This document shows positions 1-11,624 of a DNA stretch of 64,000 bases, one piece after another. Position 1 is the stretch's first letter, and every line of letters begins with the position of its first letter. Origin of the DNA: Dugong dugon (lineage: Eukaryota; Chordata; Mammalia; Sirenia; Dugongidae); contig CM057462.1 of assembly GCA_030035585.1 (NCBI GenBank), forward strand, positions 114,881,234 through 114,945,233, given 5' to 3'. Below the pieces are notes generated by a model. It was given only the letters and a program-made list of their open reading frames with translations. It did not search any database and was not told the origin of the DNA. A program made the translations under genes and the position numbers.

Positions 1-1200
1 CAAAATCATAAGCAGATAAGTAAGCCTCTTTGGTAATGAGGTTCAAAATGTTGTCATTTAATAAAAAGATTTTGGAGATTTTCCCATGCTTTCAATTTGT
101 ATTTTATGACAGGTGTGTCTTTGATAAAAATTAACATAATAACAATTACTATTATTATCCTAGCCAACATTATTTGGACCTTGTTTTGTTTCATGACCTT
201 GTTTTGTTTCTTAACCACTTTACATGAATTATCTCTCCTATTTGTAATCTTTACGATAACATACTTATTATTATCTCCATTTTAAAATTTGTATTCCACT
301 TTTCAAGGTAAAATGAGGAAACCAGAAAAGAAAAAAAGCCTTCATGTAGATGCCAGCGCCACCAATACCTTTCATGGAGGAAAATCACTTTAGAATGATA
401 AAAGAAAGTCTTTGCTCAGTATGCATCATATTTATTAGCACAAGGAAGCAAGCTGAGTTGTTTGCATGATTATCAGTCCATTTCATCACTATTTCCTCTG
501 ACAACTTTGCTTGTAATGATCCCAGTTCATATTCTGACCCAAGAGTAGTTCTAGAATCCTGCTTCCATGTTGGTTGGCCCTTTGGGCCTTAGTGGCTACA
601 AGAGCATACCGGAATTTTGGTGAGAACTTTCACCAGATACAGCTTTAGAAAAAAAAAACAAAAACTGCTCCCCTAACGTGGCTTGGTTTCTCTTACAGAG
701 GACCTGACTACAGAAGCTGTTGACTTTAAGGCTGGCTTAGTGTTGTTTTCTCAGCAATAGCTATTATCTGGTGTCCCTTGCTAGAATATTGCTTGAAGGA
801 AGATTACTAATACAGCAAATTTTCTCGTCAGCATTCAACATTGTTTCTATAATGAAAATCTGCTGTTGCATGTGGGGTTATTCTAATTCAGAAGGACATA
901 TCCAAGAGCTATAGTGATTGAGAATCATGACACACCTGCTTCTGTCAAGATAGAAAACATGTTTTTCAACGGATGATTACAAGATGGCTATATGAGAGAT
1001 TCTGGCTATTTCTAATCTTGATGAGCAGAAATTTGCTCAAGGAAATAAAACCTGTTTGCCATAAAATTCTGTATTCCTTAGTCTGAAAATGAATATATTG
1101 ATTGCTTTGTAGTGTTAGATAAGATGCAAGTGCTTAACAGAATGCCTATCACAAAGTATGTGATCAAAAATTTACTCCATTTCCTTTTGTTATTTATTTA
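1..1200. other. Repeat-poor AT-rich stretch, nothing recognised
   Basis: No open frame resembles a known protein and I recognise no repeat. A run of T/A-rich sequence near 120-290 gives a hydrophobic short frame that is most likely chance. An A-rich run lies near 650. Confidence 0.5.
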
Positions 1201-1590
1201 ATTGTTGTTGTTGTTAGTTGTCCTCAAGTGATGACCACATGTATAACAGCAAGGTACTACCTGGTCCTGTGCCATCTTCATGATCAACAACATGATCACC
1301 ACAGAGTCCATTTTGGCCACTGTGTATTTTGAATGCCTTCCAACCTAGGGGGCTCATCTTCCAGCACTATATCAAACAACAGTCTGTTATGACCCATCAG
1401 GTTTTCACTGGCTAATTTTCAGAAGATGATTGCCAAGCCTTTCTTTCTAGTCTGTCTTAGTCTAGAAGCTCCCCTGTTACCTGTCTACCATGGTTGACCC
1501 TTTTGGTATTTCAAATACTGATGAGATAGCTTCCGGCATCATTAACAACACACAAACCACCACAGTACAACAAACTGACAGACGGATGGT
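1201..1590 (-). mobile_element. Internally deleted RTE-clade element (non-autonomous)
   Basis: Read on the minus strand, the element opens with the same 5' UTR as the long RTE at 17945: a CTGTCAGTTTGTTGTACTG start, the GATGCCGGAAGCTAT block and the GACAGACTAG block. It then jumps directly to the RTE 3' end (AGTGGCC block, GAAGATGGCACAGGACCAGG) and finishes in the (AAC)n-type RTE tail. The endonuclease and reverse transcriptase, about 2.8 kb in the long copy, are missing. The copy therefore keeps both termini but codes for nothing. It may belong to a mobilised deletion family or be a single deleted copy; that cannot be decided here. Confidence 0.75.
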
Positions 1591-1592
1591 GG

Positions 1593-3070
1593 ATTTCTTT
1601 AATAAAACTATATAAATCATTAAATATTTACGTTTTTGGAAACTTTATTCAGTGTCCTCTCTACAGAGGCTATTAAAAGTATGATTGTTTTTCATTGGCC
1701 CATTAATTTGACTGTAAAAAGAAATAAAATTACCTCACTGTTTTACTTCTCTCTTTGGCCCTTTGGAAACGGCTTGTGCCTGAGTTTTACCAATTTTAAC
1801 ATTATGATGCAATTTTAATAAACTATATTTTGGGGCCAAAATTAAGTGCTTCCTGTATGTAGATGGATACCTTGTGTAGAGATGCTACCTTCCTCTTGAA
1901 CTTAGAATTCCTTTGTACCTTAATTAGAGACGAGCCATGAACACTTGGAAGAGCTCTGATAAAGGGAAGGAAAGTACATTCCTTTAAGATTGCTAGTTTT
2001 TGGCCTAGGGCTTATCCAACAAGCCATTTTCCAAGTGTTTATTAAATCAAGCAGAATAGTGGTTTTCACATGTCTTAGTGCTTCTAGAATCAAATCAATT
2101 CAAAATAGGTGAGAAAGGGAAGTGTGTAAATCATGATTTTCATTGAGAAATTGATTCCTTTCCCCAAATAAAACCATGCTCCCTGTCAGAGAGTGCAAGA
2201 ACATCAAAGCAACTATGAACAATGAGAATGAAAACAGGGGTTTTGAAATGGAAATTGAACTTTCAATGCTTCCCTTGTGATGCAGAGGATGTTACTACAG
2301 GGTAAAAACTTTGTTTTTTACATCAGAGTAAAGTTAGCAATTTTATTAGTGTTCATTGCTATTTAGAGTATTTATTTATCTATTCATCTATCTCACTATC
2401 TATGTATTTTTTTTCTTACCTTGTGATCTTTCAGAGATATTTGAGACTTTTAAGAAAAAATCAAGTCTTAAATTAGCGCTGGCTAATTTTGTTGTTGTTG
2501 TTATTCATTTAATTAAATAAAATGTTTACATTAAGTCTTACAATAAAATTTTACAACAAAAATACCTAATTTCATAGGATTATAGTCTCTTGGATTTTAG
2601 CCAGTCCCAGGATCCTGTCATGGAATCTGTGTGGCTAAGCTGAATAATTAGGTATTGCTTTTCCTCCAGTCTATACTTTTTTTGTGTTTATCCTGTAATT
2701 TACAGCTTACATATAAATTGTACAATTTAGATTCCAAATTAAGATTTGATTGACTGGTCACTCATATCCAATCATCTTTTTTGTTCTGAAGCACAAGAAT
2801 TCAAAGTTTTTTCTTTTTTCTATTTGCAGAAATTTTTAGAACTATAATTTTTATAACTTAATTAATTATAAGAAATATCTTATGAGATTCCATGTGGTGA
2901 AGAACAATTCAAGGATTTTAAGTTTTGAATTAATAGTAGTACATAGTTTATCTTAGCACTTGAAAAAAAAAATCAGTTGTCATGTTTCCTTTTGGTGAAA
3001 TGAGGCCTTTCAAGAAGTGAGACAAGAAAGCTGAAAGACAAATAACCCTACGTTAAAGTTCCTGTTACAT
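1593..3070. other. Gene-free AT-rich stretch
   Basis: No coding frame or repeat that I can name. It contains TTG/TTA-rich runs near 2490-2510 and a short CTAT-type simple run near 2375-2405. Small frames here have no protein-like composition. Confidence 0.45.
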
Positions 3071-3236
3071 ACCCTAGTGGCACAGTGGTTAAGAGCTATG
3101 GCTGCTAACCAAAAGGTCGGCAGTTCGAATCCACCAGCCACTCCTTGGAAACCCTATGGGGCAGTTCTATTCTGTTCTACAGGGTCGTTAAGAGTCAGAA
3201 CCAACTTAATGGCACCAAACAACAGCAACAACAATT
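3071..3236 (+). mobile_element. AfroSINE, tRNA-derived head, full length
   Basis: The copy starts in a tRNA-like head with an A-box-like segment (GTGGCACAGTGGTTAAGAG) and a B-box-like segment (GGTCGGCAGTTCGAATCC). The body follows (CTTGGAAACCCTATGGGGC, then the TAGGGTCG block) and the copy ends in the RTE-like ATGGCACC(A)AACAAC tail. This order is the usual AfroSINE layout. Pol III promoter boxes are visible, but the copy is one of many dispersed ones and is not a tRNA gene. Confidence 0.9.
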
Positions 3237-3267
3237 CGTACTTGGGAACATTTGCTGTCCGTCCACA

Positions 3268-3552
3268 TTGCTGTTGTTAGGTGTCGTCTCATAGAGACCC
3301 TATGCACGACAGAATGAAACACTGCCTGGTCCTGTGCCATCCTCACAATCAGTTGCTGTCGATTCAATTCCAATTCGTGGTGACCACTTCTGTGTCAGAT
3401 TAGAACTGTGCTCCATAGGGACTTCAAGGCTATGTGTTTTCAGAAACAGATCACCAGGCCTTTTTTCTGAGATGCCTCTGGGTGTGTTTGAACAACCAAC
3501 CTTTGTCTTAGTTATCAAGCACTTAACCGTTTGTATGACCCAGGAACTCATA
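3268..3552 (-). mobile_element. AfroSINE joined to an RTE 3' tail
   Basis: On the minus strand a tRNA-like head near 3552-3500 leads into the AfroSINE core (GGCCTGGTGATCTG block) and a GAATTGAATCGACAGCAACT end. It then runs straight into a second, longer RTE 3' end (GATTGTGAGGATGGCACAGG ... CACCTAACAACAG). The result is a SINE followed by an RTE terminus with no spacer. It could be a template-switch chimera, or a truncated RTE inserted at the SINE tail. Confidence 0.7.
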
Positions 3553-3645
3553 AACCAGGTAGGTGTGTATGATTTTATTTAGTTTTAGTGTTTTCGTCAC
3601 AACTACTTTGATGTGTCAAGGACAATTATGTGTGACTCTGCATAA

Positions 3646-3660
3646 TATTCTGGATATTTT
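3646..3660. repeat. L1 target-site duplication, left copy
   Basis: The 15-mer TATTCTGGATATTTT at 3646-3660 recurs exactly at 4696-4710, flanking the L1 fragment between them. This fixes the insertion limits. Confidence 0.85.
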
Positions 3661-4695
3661 ATTTATTTATTTATTTATTTTATTGTACTTTGATGAAGGT
3701 TTACAGAACAAATAGCTTCTTATTAAACAGTCAGTACAATATTGTTATATGACATTGGTTAACAACCCCATGACACGTCAACGCTCTCCCTTCTCGACTT
3801 TGGAGGGCCTTTTTTTGGTGAAAATATACATAGCCAAATTACACCATTTCAAAAGTTTCTACACGTACCATTCAGTGACATCGATTACATTCTTCCAGCT
3901 GTGCTGCTATTCTCACTACCCTTTTCCAAATTATTCCATCACTATTATCTTCAACTCACTGCCCTCTAGGCTTCCCATCAAACCTTTTGAGCTGCTGTTG
4001 TCAATTTGATCTCACATAGATAATTCTTTTTTTTTTTTTTTGTACCTTAGATGAAGGTTTGCAGAACAAATAGTTTCTCATTAAACAGTTAGTACACATA
4101 TTGCCCTATGACAATGGTTAACAACCCCATGACATGTCAACACTGTCCCTTCTCAACCTTGGTTCCTTATCACCAGCTTTCGTGTCCCCTCCTGCCTACT
4201 AGTCCTTGTCCCTGGACTGCTGTGCCTCATTAGTCCCGTTTTGTTTTATGAGGCTGTCCAATCCCTGGCTAAACGGTGAACCTCGGGAATGACTTCACCA
4301 CTGAGCCAAAGGGTGTCCGGGGGCCATACTCTTGGGGTTTCTCCAGTCTGTCAGGCCAGTAAATCTGGTCTTTTTTTGTGAGTTGGAGTTTTGTTCTACA
4401 TCCTTTTCCAGCTCTGTCCAGGACCCTCTGTTGTGATCCCGGTCAGAGCAGTCAGTGGTGGTAGCCGGGCACCATCGAGCTGTACTGGACTCAGTCTGGT
4501 GGAGGCCATGGTAGCTGTGGTCCATTAGTCCTTTGGACTAATCTTTTCCTTGTATACTGTTCTCTTCATTCTCCCTTGTTCCCGAAGGGGTGAGACCAAT
4601 GGAGTATCTTAGATGGCTGCTCACAGGATTTTAAGACCCCAGACACTACTCACCAAGGTAGAATGTACAACATTGTCTTTATAAACTGTGTTATG
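3661..4695 (-). mobile_element. L1 3' UTR fragment, 5'-truncated
   Basis: On the minus strand this is the non-coding 3' end of the same L1 subfamily as the 8.4-kb copy at 39054. Shared blocks include CTTGGTGAGTAGTGTCTGGG-like sequence near 4650, the AGAGCTGGAAAAGGATGTAG block near 4400, and two terminal tail modules (4040-4150 and 3680-3800) separated by a GTATATTTTCACC module. An exact 15-bp target-site duplication flanks it. The (TTTA)n run at 3661-3680 is the complemented A-rich tail. Confidence 0.85.
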
Positions 4696-4729
4696 TATTC
4701 TGGATATTTTCTACTTGTCCCTCAAATAT

Positions 4730-5340
4730 ACTCTCCACTCTGCTCTGTGTCCACCAAGACTGACTGTATGAACCATATCAATAGTCTTCCTTACTTGCTG
4801 GCTTCCTTTAGATTAAACAAATGAGGAGCACCAGCAAGATGAGTGGAAGGGAGTAGAGTGAGGTTCTCCAGCTTCCTATCTGTGACTTTGCGGTGGGTTG
4901 GCTGCAACCCTTTGACTGCAGGTAACAGTTCTTTATAGACAGCCCTCTCCTCTCAGCTTCCGGTCTCCATTTCTGTCATTGTAGTGCTTCTTCTCTACTT
5001 GAGTGCTAGATATGGTAACAGCATCCGCTGTTACCAGATCCATAGTATTGCAGTATCTTTTTCTCTTTTCCTACAACCTATCCACACCTTTATTAGACTC
5101 TCCCCAAATTGTCCGGTTTGAATGTATAACATATTTACTGTCAGGAACTGGACAAATGCACATACTCATGCCGAAGGTGATAGAATAAACCTGTGCCTCC
5201 CTAATCTCTTCTCCATGGACTGGGAAGTTCTTTGACTCTAGGAAATTGAAGAACACCAATCTTAGGGCTCCATCCATCATAACTATGGCCGCTATCCTTT
5301 CCAGCATTGACAATCTTTCCTAGAAGTTCTAGTTTCATGG
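4730..5340. repeat. Probable ancient mammalian repeat, family unresolved
   Basis: The stretch has a CT-rich body with several GGTAACAGC-type blocks (near 4922 and 5010-5030) and a GGTTGGCTGCAACCC block near 4895. This layout recalls a common mammalian-wide interspersed repeat whose name I cannot assign. No coding evidence is seen. Confidence is low because the match is from memory of pattern only. Confidence 0.3.
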
Positions 5341-5477
5341 ATACTGCTTTGTTTTAGGCCTTTACCAATGACATAAAAGCCATTCAAATGCACCCTCTTC
5401 CACAAAATCTTATTCACTATTCTTCCTCCCAGTGTTCCTAGCTAAAATTAGGTTCTCTCTTCCTTAGTGGTATCTTC

Positions 5478-5785
5478 TTATTGTTGCTGTTGTTACCTGC
5501 CGTTGAGTTGGCTCCCCACTCATGGTGACCTCATGCGCAGTGGAATCAGATCATCATGATCCATTGGGTTTTCATAGGCTGATTTTTCAGAAGTAGATCG
5601 CCAGGCCTTTGTTTTTAGCCTGTCTTATTCTAGAAGCTCCTCTGAAACCTGTTCAACATCAAAGAAGCCTGATTGACAGACAAGTGGTGGCTGCACTTGA
5701 GATGCATTGGCCAGGAATTAAAGCTGGGTCTCCTGCATGGAAGGCAAGAATTCAACCACTGAACCCCCACTGTGCTCAGTGTTAT
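5478..5785 (-). mobile_element. AfroSINE of the RTE-core type
   Basis: The minus-strand copy contains a long block (ACAGGTTTCAG, GAGCTTCTAGAATAAGACAG, GATCTACTTCTGAAAAA) that is plainly homologous to the 5' UTR of the RTE at 17945 (about 18045-18140). It ends in an RTE-like tail with AACAGCAACAAT. Its outer end (5680-5785) differs from the other AfroSINEs. Confidence 0.7.
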
Positions 5786-6289
5786 TTTAGCCCATTGTTT
5801 AAAGTACCACCACAGAATCAATCTCATTTGTGAGAGTATTATGGCTATGTCTTTACATGAAGATTTCTTGAATGCAAAGACATTCAAGAAACGTTTACTG
5901 AATATCTGACAATAGGGGATGGGCTAAATGCATGGGGAGGAGGAAATGAAAATAGAATAAAATGTAGTAATTTGGAGATTTCAGAGTTCTTCCAATTTAC
6001 TTTCAAAAGAATGCTACTGGTACCAATCACCTATGTTCTTTCATAGTAATTTTCCCCAAACCCAAGTATAATTACATTATTATATCACTCCTCTAGCCAC
6101 CATCCCCCACCTACCACCAAACAAAAGTCACAAACAACTTTTGATGGATGCTCCTGTTTTCAAAATCAGTTTTAAATCCCTTAGTATCATATGGAAATAT
6201 CAAAGTAAAAGCCTCCAGCCAATATAGTTTCAGTTTTCTTCCCACCACTATGATCACTAGCAGGAGGCCCCATTGGATTACACAACATG

Positions 6290-6625
6290 CCATTCCATGC
6301 CCCGTGCCTCTCAAGTTGCACACTTTTCTTTGTTCCTATAATGCCTTTACCATCACTTTCATCTGCAATAGGAAGGTTTTCCCTGCTAAAATCCATCCCC
6401 ATTGCCAACTCTCTCACAAACACTTTCGAACTCCAATGCATAGCAATCTGTTATCAGAGTTTGCCTTTTACCAGTCAATGGCATATTGTGTGTCTTCCTC
6501 ATTAGCATCTCACTTCCTTAGGTGAAGGAATCATGACTTCTGCATATTTGTAGCCCAAGGGTGTCTAATAGAAGGCTTCCTTCACACGTGCATTATGAGC
6601 TCAGTAAATATTTACTGATGGCTAG
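6290..6625 (+). mobile_element. L2 LINE 3'-end relic
   Basis: Divergent sequence ends in the L2-like terminus around AGTAAATATTTACTGATG (near 6603), with a CTCACTTCC...GAAGG stretch upstream. The open frames here have no recognisable domain and are most likely chance frames in the relic. Family assignment rests on the terminal motif. Confidence 0.4.
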
Positions 6626-6629
6626 TGCT

Positions 6630-7450
6630 GTAATTAAACTTAAGCATGACCTTTCAGCAGTAAATTATATGTGCAGTGTCAGAAGTAAATATACAGTTGG
6701 GTAGGTTTTCAAGTTTTAATCTTATTAGCCTTCATTTAAATCAAAAATTGCGTTATTTTAACTTCTTCGTGTGACTGAAGACTATGTTCAGCTGCTATAT
6801 CCTCTCTTGCCAACTACAATTACTCTCAGAACCTGCAAAAGACAAGTTATGTAGTGTTATCCTTCTTCATTTTACATTTTCTTTCACTTTTAAGAAATAA
6901 AGACTATAAAAATTATCGCTCAGCTTTCAAAAATAGTCAAATATTTAAGCAAAATCTGGAGAAAGATTATTTGAATAAGATGCAAATATCCACAGTTCAT
7001 AAAATGAAGGATCAGCGTTGGTCCAATTATTAAATTTTAAAAAGTATTAAAGGGTCTTTTTTTAAACATCTAAGGGTGTTCTCTCTTGCTCGCTCTTTTT
7101 TTTTTTTTTTCAAAAATAAGTCTCCAAAGCTTCCTATAGATTTATTGAAATATTTATGATAAAACGAAATCCAGAAGCTTTATGTTGGTGGCATCAGAAA
7201 GAGGTTGAGTGATAGGCATGATCTGATTCTTACGGTGAATTATTAAAAATATATTCTTCTTTACAGATCAAGAATTGAAAGATCAATCACCGCAGTTCAA
7301 AAGTTGAAAGAGATTAGATAAAAGATAGGTTGTGCAGAAGAACCTAAGGAAGAGATGAAACAACTGGTGGGTTGGTCACTGAGTTTTACTGCACCATGGA
7401 TGTGTGAAAGACAGCTGACATTTTTAAAAGAGACTATTTCTGTATGTTAG
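6630..7450. other. Gene-free stretch
   Basis: Nothing recognised except a T-homopolymer near 7097-7110 after a CTCTTGCTCGCTC run. Confidence 0.45.
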
Positions 7451-7519
7451 TAATTAGGAGCATCAAGTTTATTATTACCCTTTGTAAATAATAAAGCCAT
7501 TTTCTTAGTACTACTAATT

Positions 7520-7765
7520 ATATTTATACAAAATAATATCTAACATTTTTGAGCATTTATCAAGGCACATACATTATTTCATTTATTCCACCTAAAATCT
7601 CCACAACGAAGACACTGTTATTATCCCTATTTTATAATAGAGAAAACAGAGGAAGAAAGATTTTGTAATTTGCCCGAAGTCAAACAGTAAGTGGCAGAGA
7701 AAGAATTTGATCCTAGATATGTCTGACTTCAAAGCCTTAACCATTCTCTATGCTGCTTCCTTTAT
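7520..7765 (-). mobile_element. MIR SINE
   Basis: The order fits a reverse MIR: a TTATTATCCCTATTTTATA block (7618), a GAGAAAACAGAGGAAG block, AATTTGCCCGAAGTCAAACA, AGTAAGTGGCAGAG, then AAAGCCTTAACCATTCTC. This is the complement of the MIR CORE and its tRNA-like head. Confidence 0.8.
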
Positions 7766-7889
7766 ATCAAATATACCATGTAAATGAAAAAATAAAAACT
7801 TTCTAGATTATTCTGATAAGTTCAACATGCCTCCAAGATTTTGTGTCCATGTATTACTATGTCATATAATTGTGATATACTCTAATTAT

Positions 7890-8390
7890 TCACTAACCTA
7901 TTCCACAAATATTATTGAGTAACTGTTATGGACCTATGGGGTTGCTATGAGTCGGAATTGACTTGATGGCAATGGGTTTTTTTTTTTTGTTGTTGTTGTT
8001 TTTATTATGGTCCATGTGCAGTTTAGCAAATGGAAATACAACATTGGACAAAATGTGGTCTTCATCTAAAGTAGCTCACGGTCTAGTGGAGGCCACAGAC
8101 AAGTTAATATGTGGCTGTGATATAGTGGGAAAACAACAGTAAGATAAGTGCAAGGAATCCAGATGGGGCTACCCAGTCCAGTCCTGTCTGTGTATGTGTG
8201 TTGTGGATATTGACTGGGGAGACGTGGAGGGTGTCAGATAAAGCTTCATGGAGGAAATGAAACTTAAAAGATAAGTGTTTACAGTCAGCTAGGCAAAGGA
8301 GGAAGGAATCCAAGCAGGAAGAAAATCACAGAGGCAGAGTTAAGTCAGAGGATTAAGTATTCAGACAAGAGTACTTCAGAATGGTCAAAA
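7890..8390 (+). repeat. Ancient interspersed repeat split by a SINE fragment
   Basis: The sequence starts with an ATTATTGAGTAACTGTTATG block and continues after the SINE fragment with TAGCTCACGGTCTAGTGGAG and CTTCATGGAGGAAATGAAAC. This is the layout of a common mammalian relic whose name I cannot assign. A truncated AfroSINE 3' end interrupts it. Confidence 0.45.
7930..8003 (+). mobile_element. Truncated AfroSINE 3' end
   Basis: Only the terminal TATGAGTCGGAATTGACTTG block, the AATGGG end and a T/GTT-rich tail remain. It lies inside the older relic around it. Confidence 0.8.
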
Positions 8391-8671
8391 GTGTAACTAG
8401 CAAGAAGGTGGAAAGTGGTCCTCATGTCACTCAGTATATTCACAGCATTCTTCCCAAATGTGGAGAATGCTGTCTTTCAAGCGAAAAGAGATCTGCCAGG
8501 TATTTTGTTTTCTTCTTAGTAGGGGGAGATAACAAAGAATCCTAGCCTGCCCTAGACCACTGAACTCCTAAATTTTTTTTTACTGGACCCCTAATTTTAT
8601 GGGGTTTATCTCCCAGGATCTGTATTGGAAGACCCCAATGTACTTGTTACTTCCTGTTACTTCTTGTTTGG

Positions 8672-9186
8672 TGTCTTAGTCATCTAGTGCTGCTCTAACA
8701 GAAATACCACAAGTGGATGGATTTAACAAAGAGAAATTTATTTTCTCACAGTCCAGTAGGCTACAAGTCCAAATTCAGGGCGTCACCTGCAGGGGAATGC
8801 TTTCTCCGTCATCTCTGGAGGAAGGCCCGTGTCATCAATCTTCCCTTGGTCTGGGAGTTTCTCAGGTCCAAAGGACACGCTCTGTTCATGGCACTGCTTT
8901 CTTGGTGGTATGAGGTTCCCATTTGTCTCTGCTTGCTTCTCTCTTTGATATCTCAAAAGAGATTGGATTAAGACACTATCTAATCTTGTAAACCTCATCA
9001 GCATAGCCTCATCGCAGTGATAGAATTTACAAGACATAAGGAGATCACATAGAACCTCATCATAGTGATAGAGTTTACAATTCATAAGGAAATCACAGCA
9101 GATTACACAATCATACAGTACTGGGAATCATGACCTAGCCAAGTTGTTACACACATTTTTTGGGGGACACAATTCAATCCATGACA
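8672..9186 (-). mobile_element. Solo LTR, ERVL-MaLR type
   Basis: About 515 bp. On the minus strand it begins TGTCATGGATTGAATTGTG and ends CTAAGACA, so it has TG...CA ends. It carries the AATAAATTTC polyadenylation block near 8730-8740 (complement of GAGAAATTTATTTTCTC). Three relatives lie at 24114, 34076 and 52245. The flanks TTTGG and TGTGG could be a 5-bp duplication with one mismatch, which suggests a separate solo-LTR insertion rather than the 3' LTR of the neighbouring internal region. Confidence 0.8.
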
Positions 9187-11620
9187 TGTGGCTGGTCTCA
9201 ATTAAAATAATGTCATTGATATAGTAGACCAATGTGATATTCTGTGGACTGTCCAGATGGTCAGATCATTTCAATGTATATTATGACAGAAGGAGGGAGA
9301 GTTAATATACCACTAGAATGAGACCATAAATATATATTGTTGCAGTACTGGGGAGTATATGAATGTAAATTGCCACATACCATGAACCTAAGGCCATTCT
9401 AATCTGCTCTAGCAAAATAATGGTACAGCAGCTGCAATTAAGGGTACTACTTGACTGAGTCTGTGGTAATCCTTTGGCATTTTGTAGGATCCTTCTGGTT
9501 CTTGTAGGGCCAGAGTAATGCATTAAATGGGGTTTTGGTGGTGACTACCATTCCTGCATCCTTCTGGATTTGAAGGTGGCATTAATTGCTGACATTTTCC
9601 CCCAAATCAAACCGTGCTTTTAACTTCTATCTTGGCCTATGTGAGGGTAGTTTTAGAGGTTTCCACTTGATCCTCCATACTATGATACTCTGCCTACTAT
9701 TAAGTACAGTGAAACCTGTGAAAGTTGCAACTTGATGGGACTGCCTTGTTTTTCTGGATCTCGCAGTTTTCTGTCTTTGACAGGGTACAGTCTTACCACT
9801 TTTCTATCACTCTCTATTAGTGGAAAATATTTGAGTTTTCTTTCTCCACCTGATTTCTGCCTTACCAGGTTCCAGCTTTCATAGGTTTTACTGTATATCT
9901 ATTCCACTTATACCTTCAGTTACTGAGAAATTGAGCACTAGGAAAATGTGGACCAACTATCAGCTGGACAAGGCTTCATTTATAACCTGGCTCCCATATG
10001 CCCACACTCTAACAAAAGAAATATTACAGGTCACCAGGGATCATTGTCAACTACCACCTTGTGTCCAACAGTCTCTAGATATCTGGGTATCCCCTTTTCC
10101 ACAGTGTATTCGTACTTGAGTACATGGCCATGATCCCTTTGGGGAAGGTTGAGAGAATTTTTACCATAAACATTTGGCTTCGTGTTGCAGGATTCTTCCT
10201 CCTGGGGAACTCAGCTTCTCCTTCACTTAATAGATTCTAGATTTGAAAACTGGCTCAAGTGTAGAAACTGGGAAAGGGATCATGACTTTTTATTATGACA
10301 GCTTCTCTTAAACTCCTAATCATCCACCCTTGATTTCTTTTGATTGTTTAGATTGGAGTAGTATTGTTGGCTGCTCATCTACATTACTCTTGCATACACC
10401 ACTTCTATAAACCATCTGCATAGCTCTCTGTAAGTCCACACTGCCACGCCCCACCCCCACCCCCCACTGCCATCTAACCTGCTGCTCATTAAGGTAATGG
10501 TACTCATTTTGTTGTGACAGTTAAGCACTATCACCTGGCCTCAATTTTTTGCGACACTCAATTCTGTAATGTTACCTCCTACGGTCATTGCTGGTCTACA
10601 GAGGACAACCACTACTGAGATTCCCAGTGATGTTGATGACCCTCTACCTGGAGCTTTCCTTGTTGATTTGATAAGTGGCATGTCCTCTGGGACTCCCTGT
10701 GGAACATTGTTGACTGGCGATTTTCCTGGGCTTATGTGTATAGTTCTACTATACTCACTTCTCTGAGCCTTTTGATCATGTCTTCCACCATCTTCCATTG
10801 TAATTACTGAATTTCTACTTCACTTAGTGTTGGAAACCAGTTTCTCTAAGTTCCCAAGTGTCATTCTAGCAGGGTTTTTTTCACGCACCCCCCCACAGGT
10901 CTCTTACCAAGGAACTGCGGGAGAGCCCTGCCGTATTGATAAACTCTCTATTATCCAATTTTGCATTCCACCATCTCCCCTCATGATCCAGCACCCTCCT
11001 TATCTGAATCATACATATTTTCCTGGCTTCTGCAGGTATATATTGACTACCAAGTATATCTATTTCTGTAGTTCCTTTAGTGTATAGTATTTTCCCCCCC
11101 AGGTGAATTATAATGTATTTTGACTTTATTTTTTGGCCTTCTGGCCAGGAGGGGAGTGAGAGAATGCCTTGAGGAGTGTTGCATGTTGTCTTGCATGGCA
11201 AAGCATTTGACTTGACTTCAAGTATTGTTTGGTCTTTAATAGGGAGGAATAAACCACTGCTATGGGCTCAGATGGTTCTGGGGATTAAATCTGGGGATTA
11301 AAATTTTTGAGTGCATTGATCCAGATATTCTCATCTCAAAATTTCAAGTTCCACATCTTCTAAATCAGGGCCCTGATTTTGGCATAATAGACATGTTGTA
11401 GTTGAAAAGCTCAACTACCCTTATAATTAAACTCTAGGTCTAATCTTCAGCATTTTTTAGCCCTTTAGCTACAGGAGATGAGATAGTCTTTGTATACTAC
11501 TTATGGCAATGCCTGGGGAGGGACTCAGCTGTGAGCCATCAGCAGTAAGTATGCATGGCACTAGCAGAATAAATGCCTAAATCCAGAAGGGCAAATTTCA
11601 ACAATTAGTTACAGCATTCA
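9187..11620 (-). mobile_element. Eroded ERV-L-like internal region
   Basis: Between 9440 and 9700 the complement of a pol region is recognisable from the pattern of ERV-L elements: a block around the ATTAAATGGGGTTTTGGTGG stretch, followed by CTGCATCCTTCTGGATTTGA and GAGGTTTCCACTTGATCC. Further right (10300-11600) the sequence has no named match but keeps the base composition of a decayed gag-pol region. All frames are interrupted by stops and frameshifts, and no complete protein survives. LTR pairing is not resolved. The outer limits are approximate. Confidence 0.5.
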
Positions 11621-11624
11621 CCAG

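Noticed and set aside
3071-3236. tRNA-gene-like A and B boxes
   Set aside because: The boxes belong to an AfroSINE head; no acceptor stem pairing or tRNA fold is kept, and the same head recurs at many places in the window.
6148-6525. 125-codon plus-strand open frame
   Set aside because: It lies across DNA ending in an L2-like terminus, has no domain-like composition and overlaps frames of similar length on the other strand. Chance frame.
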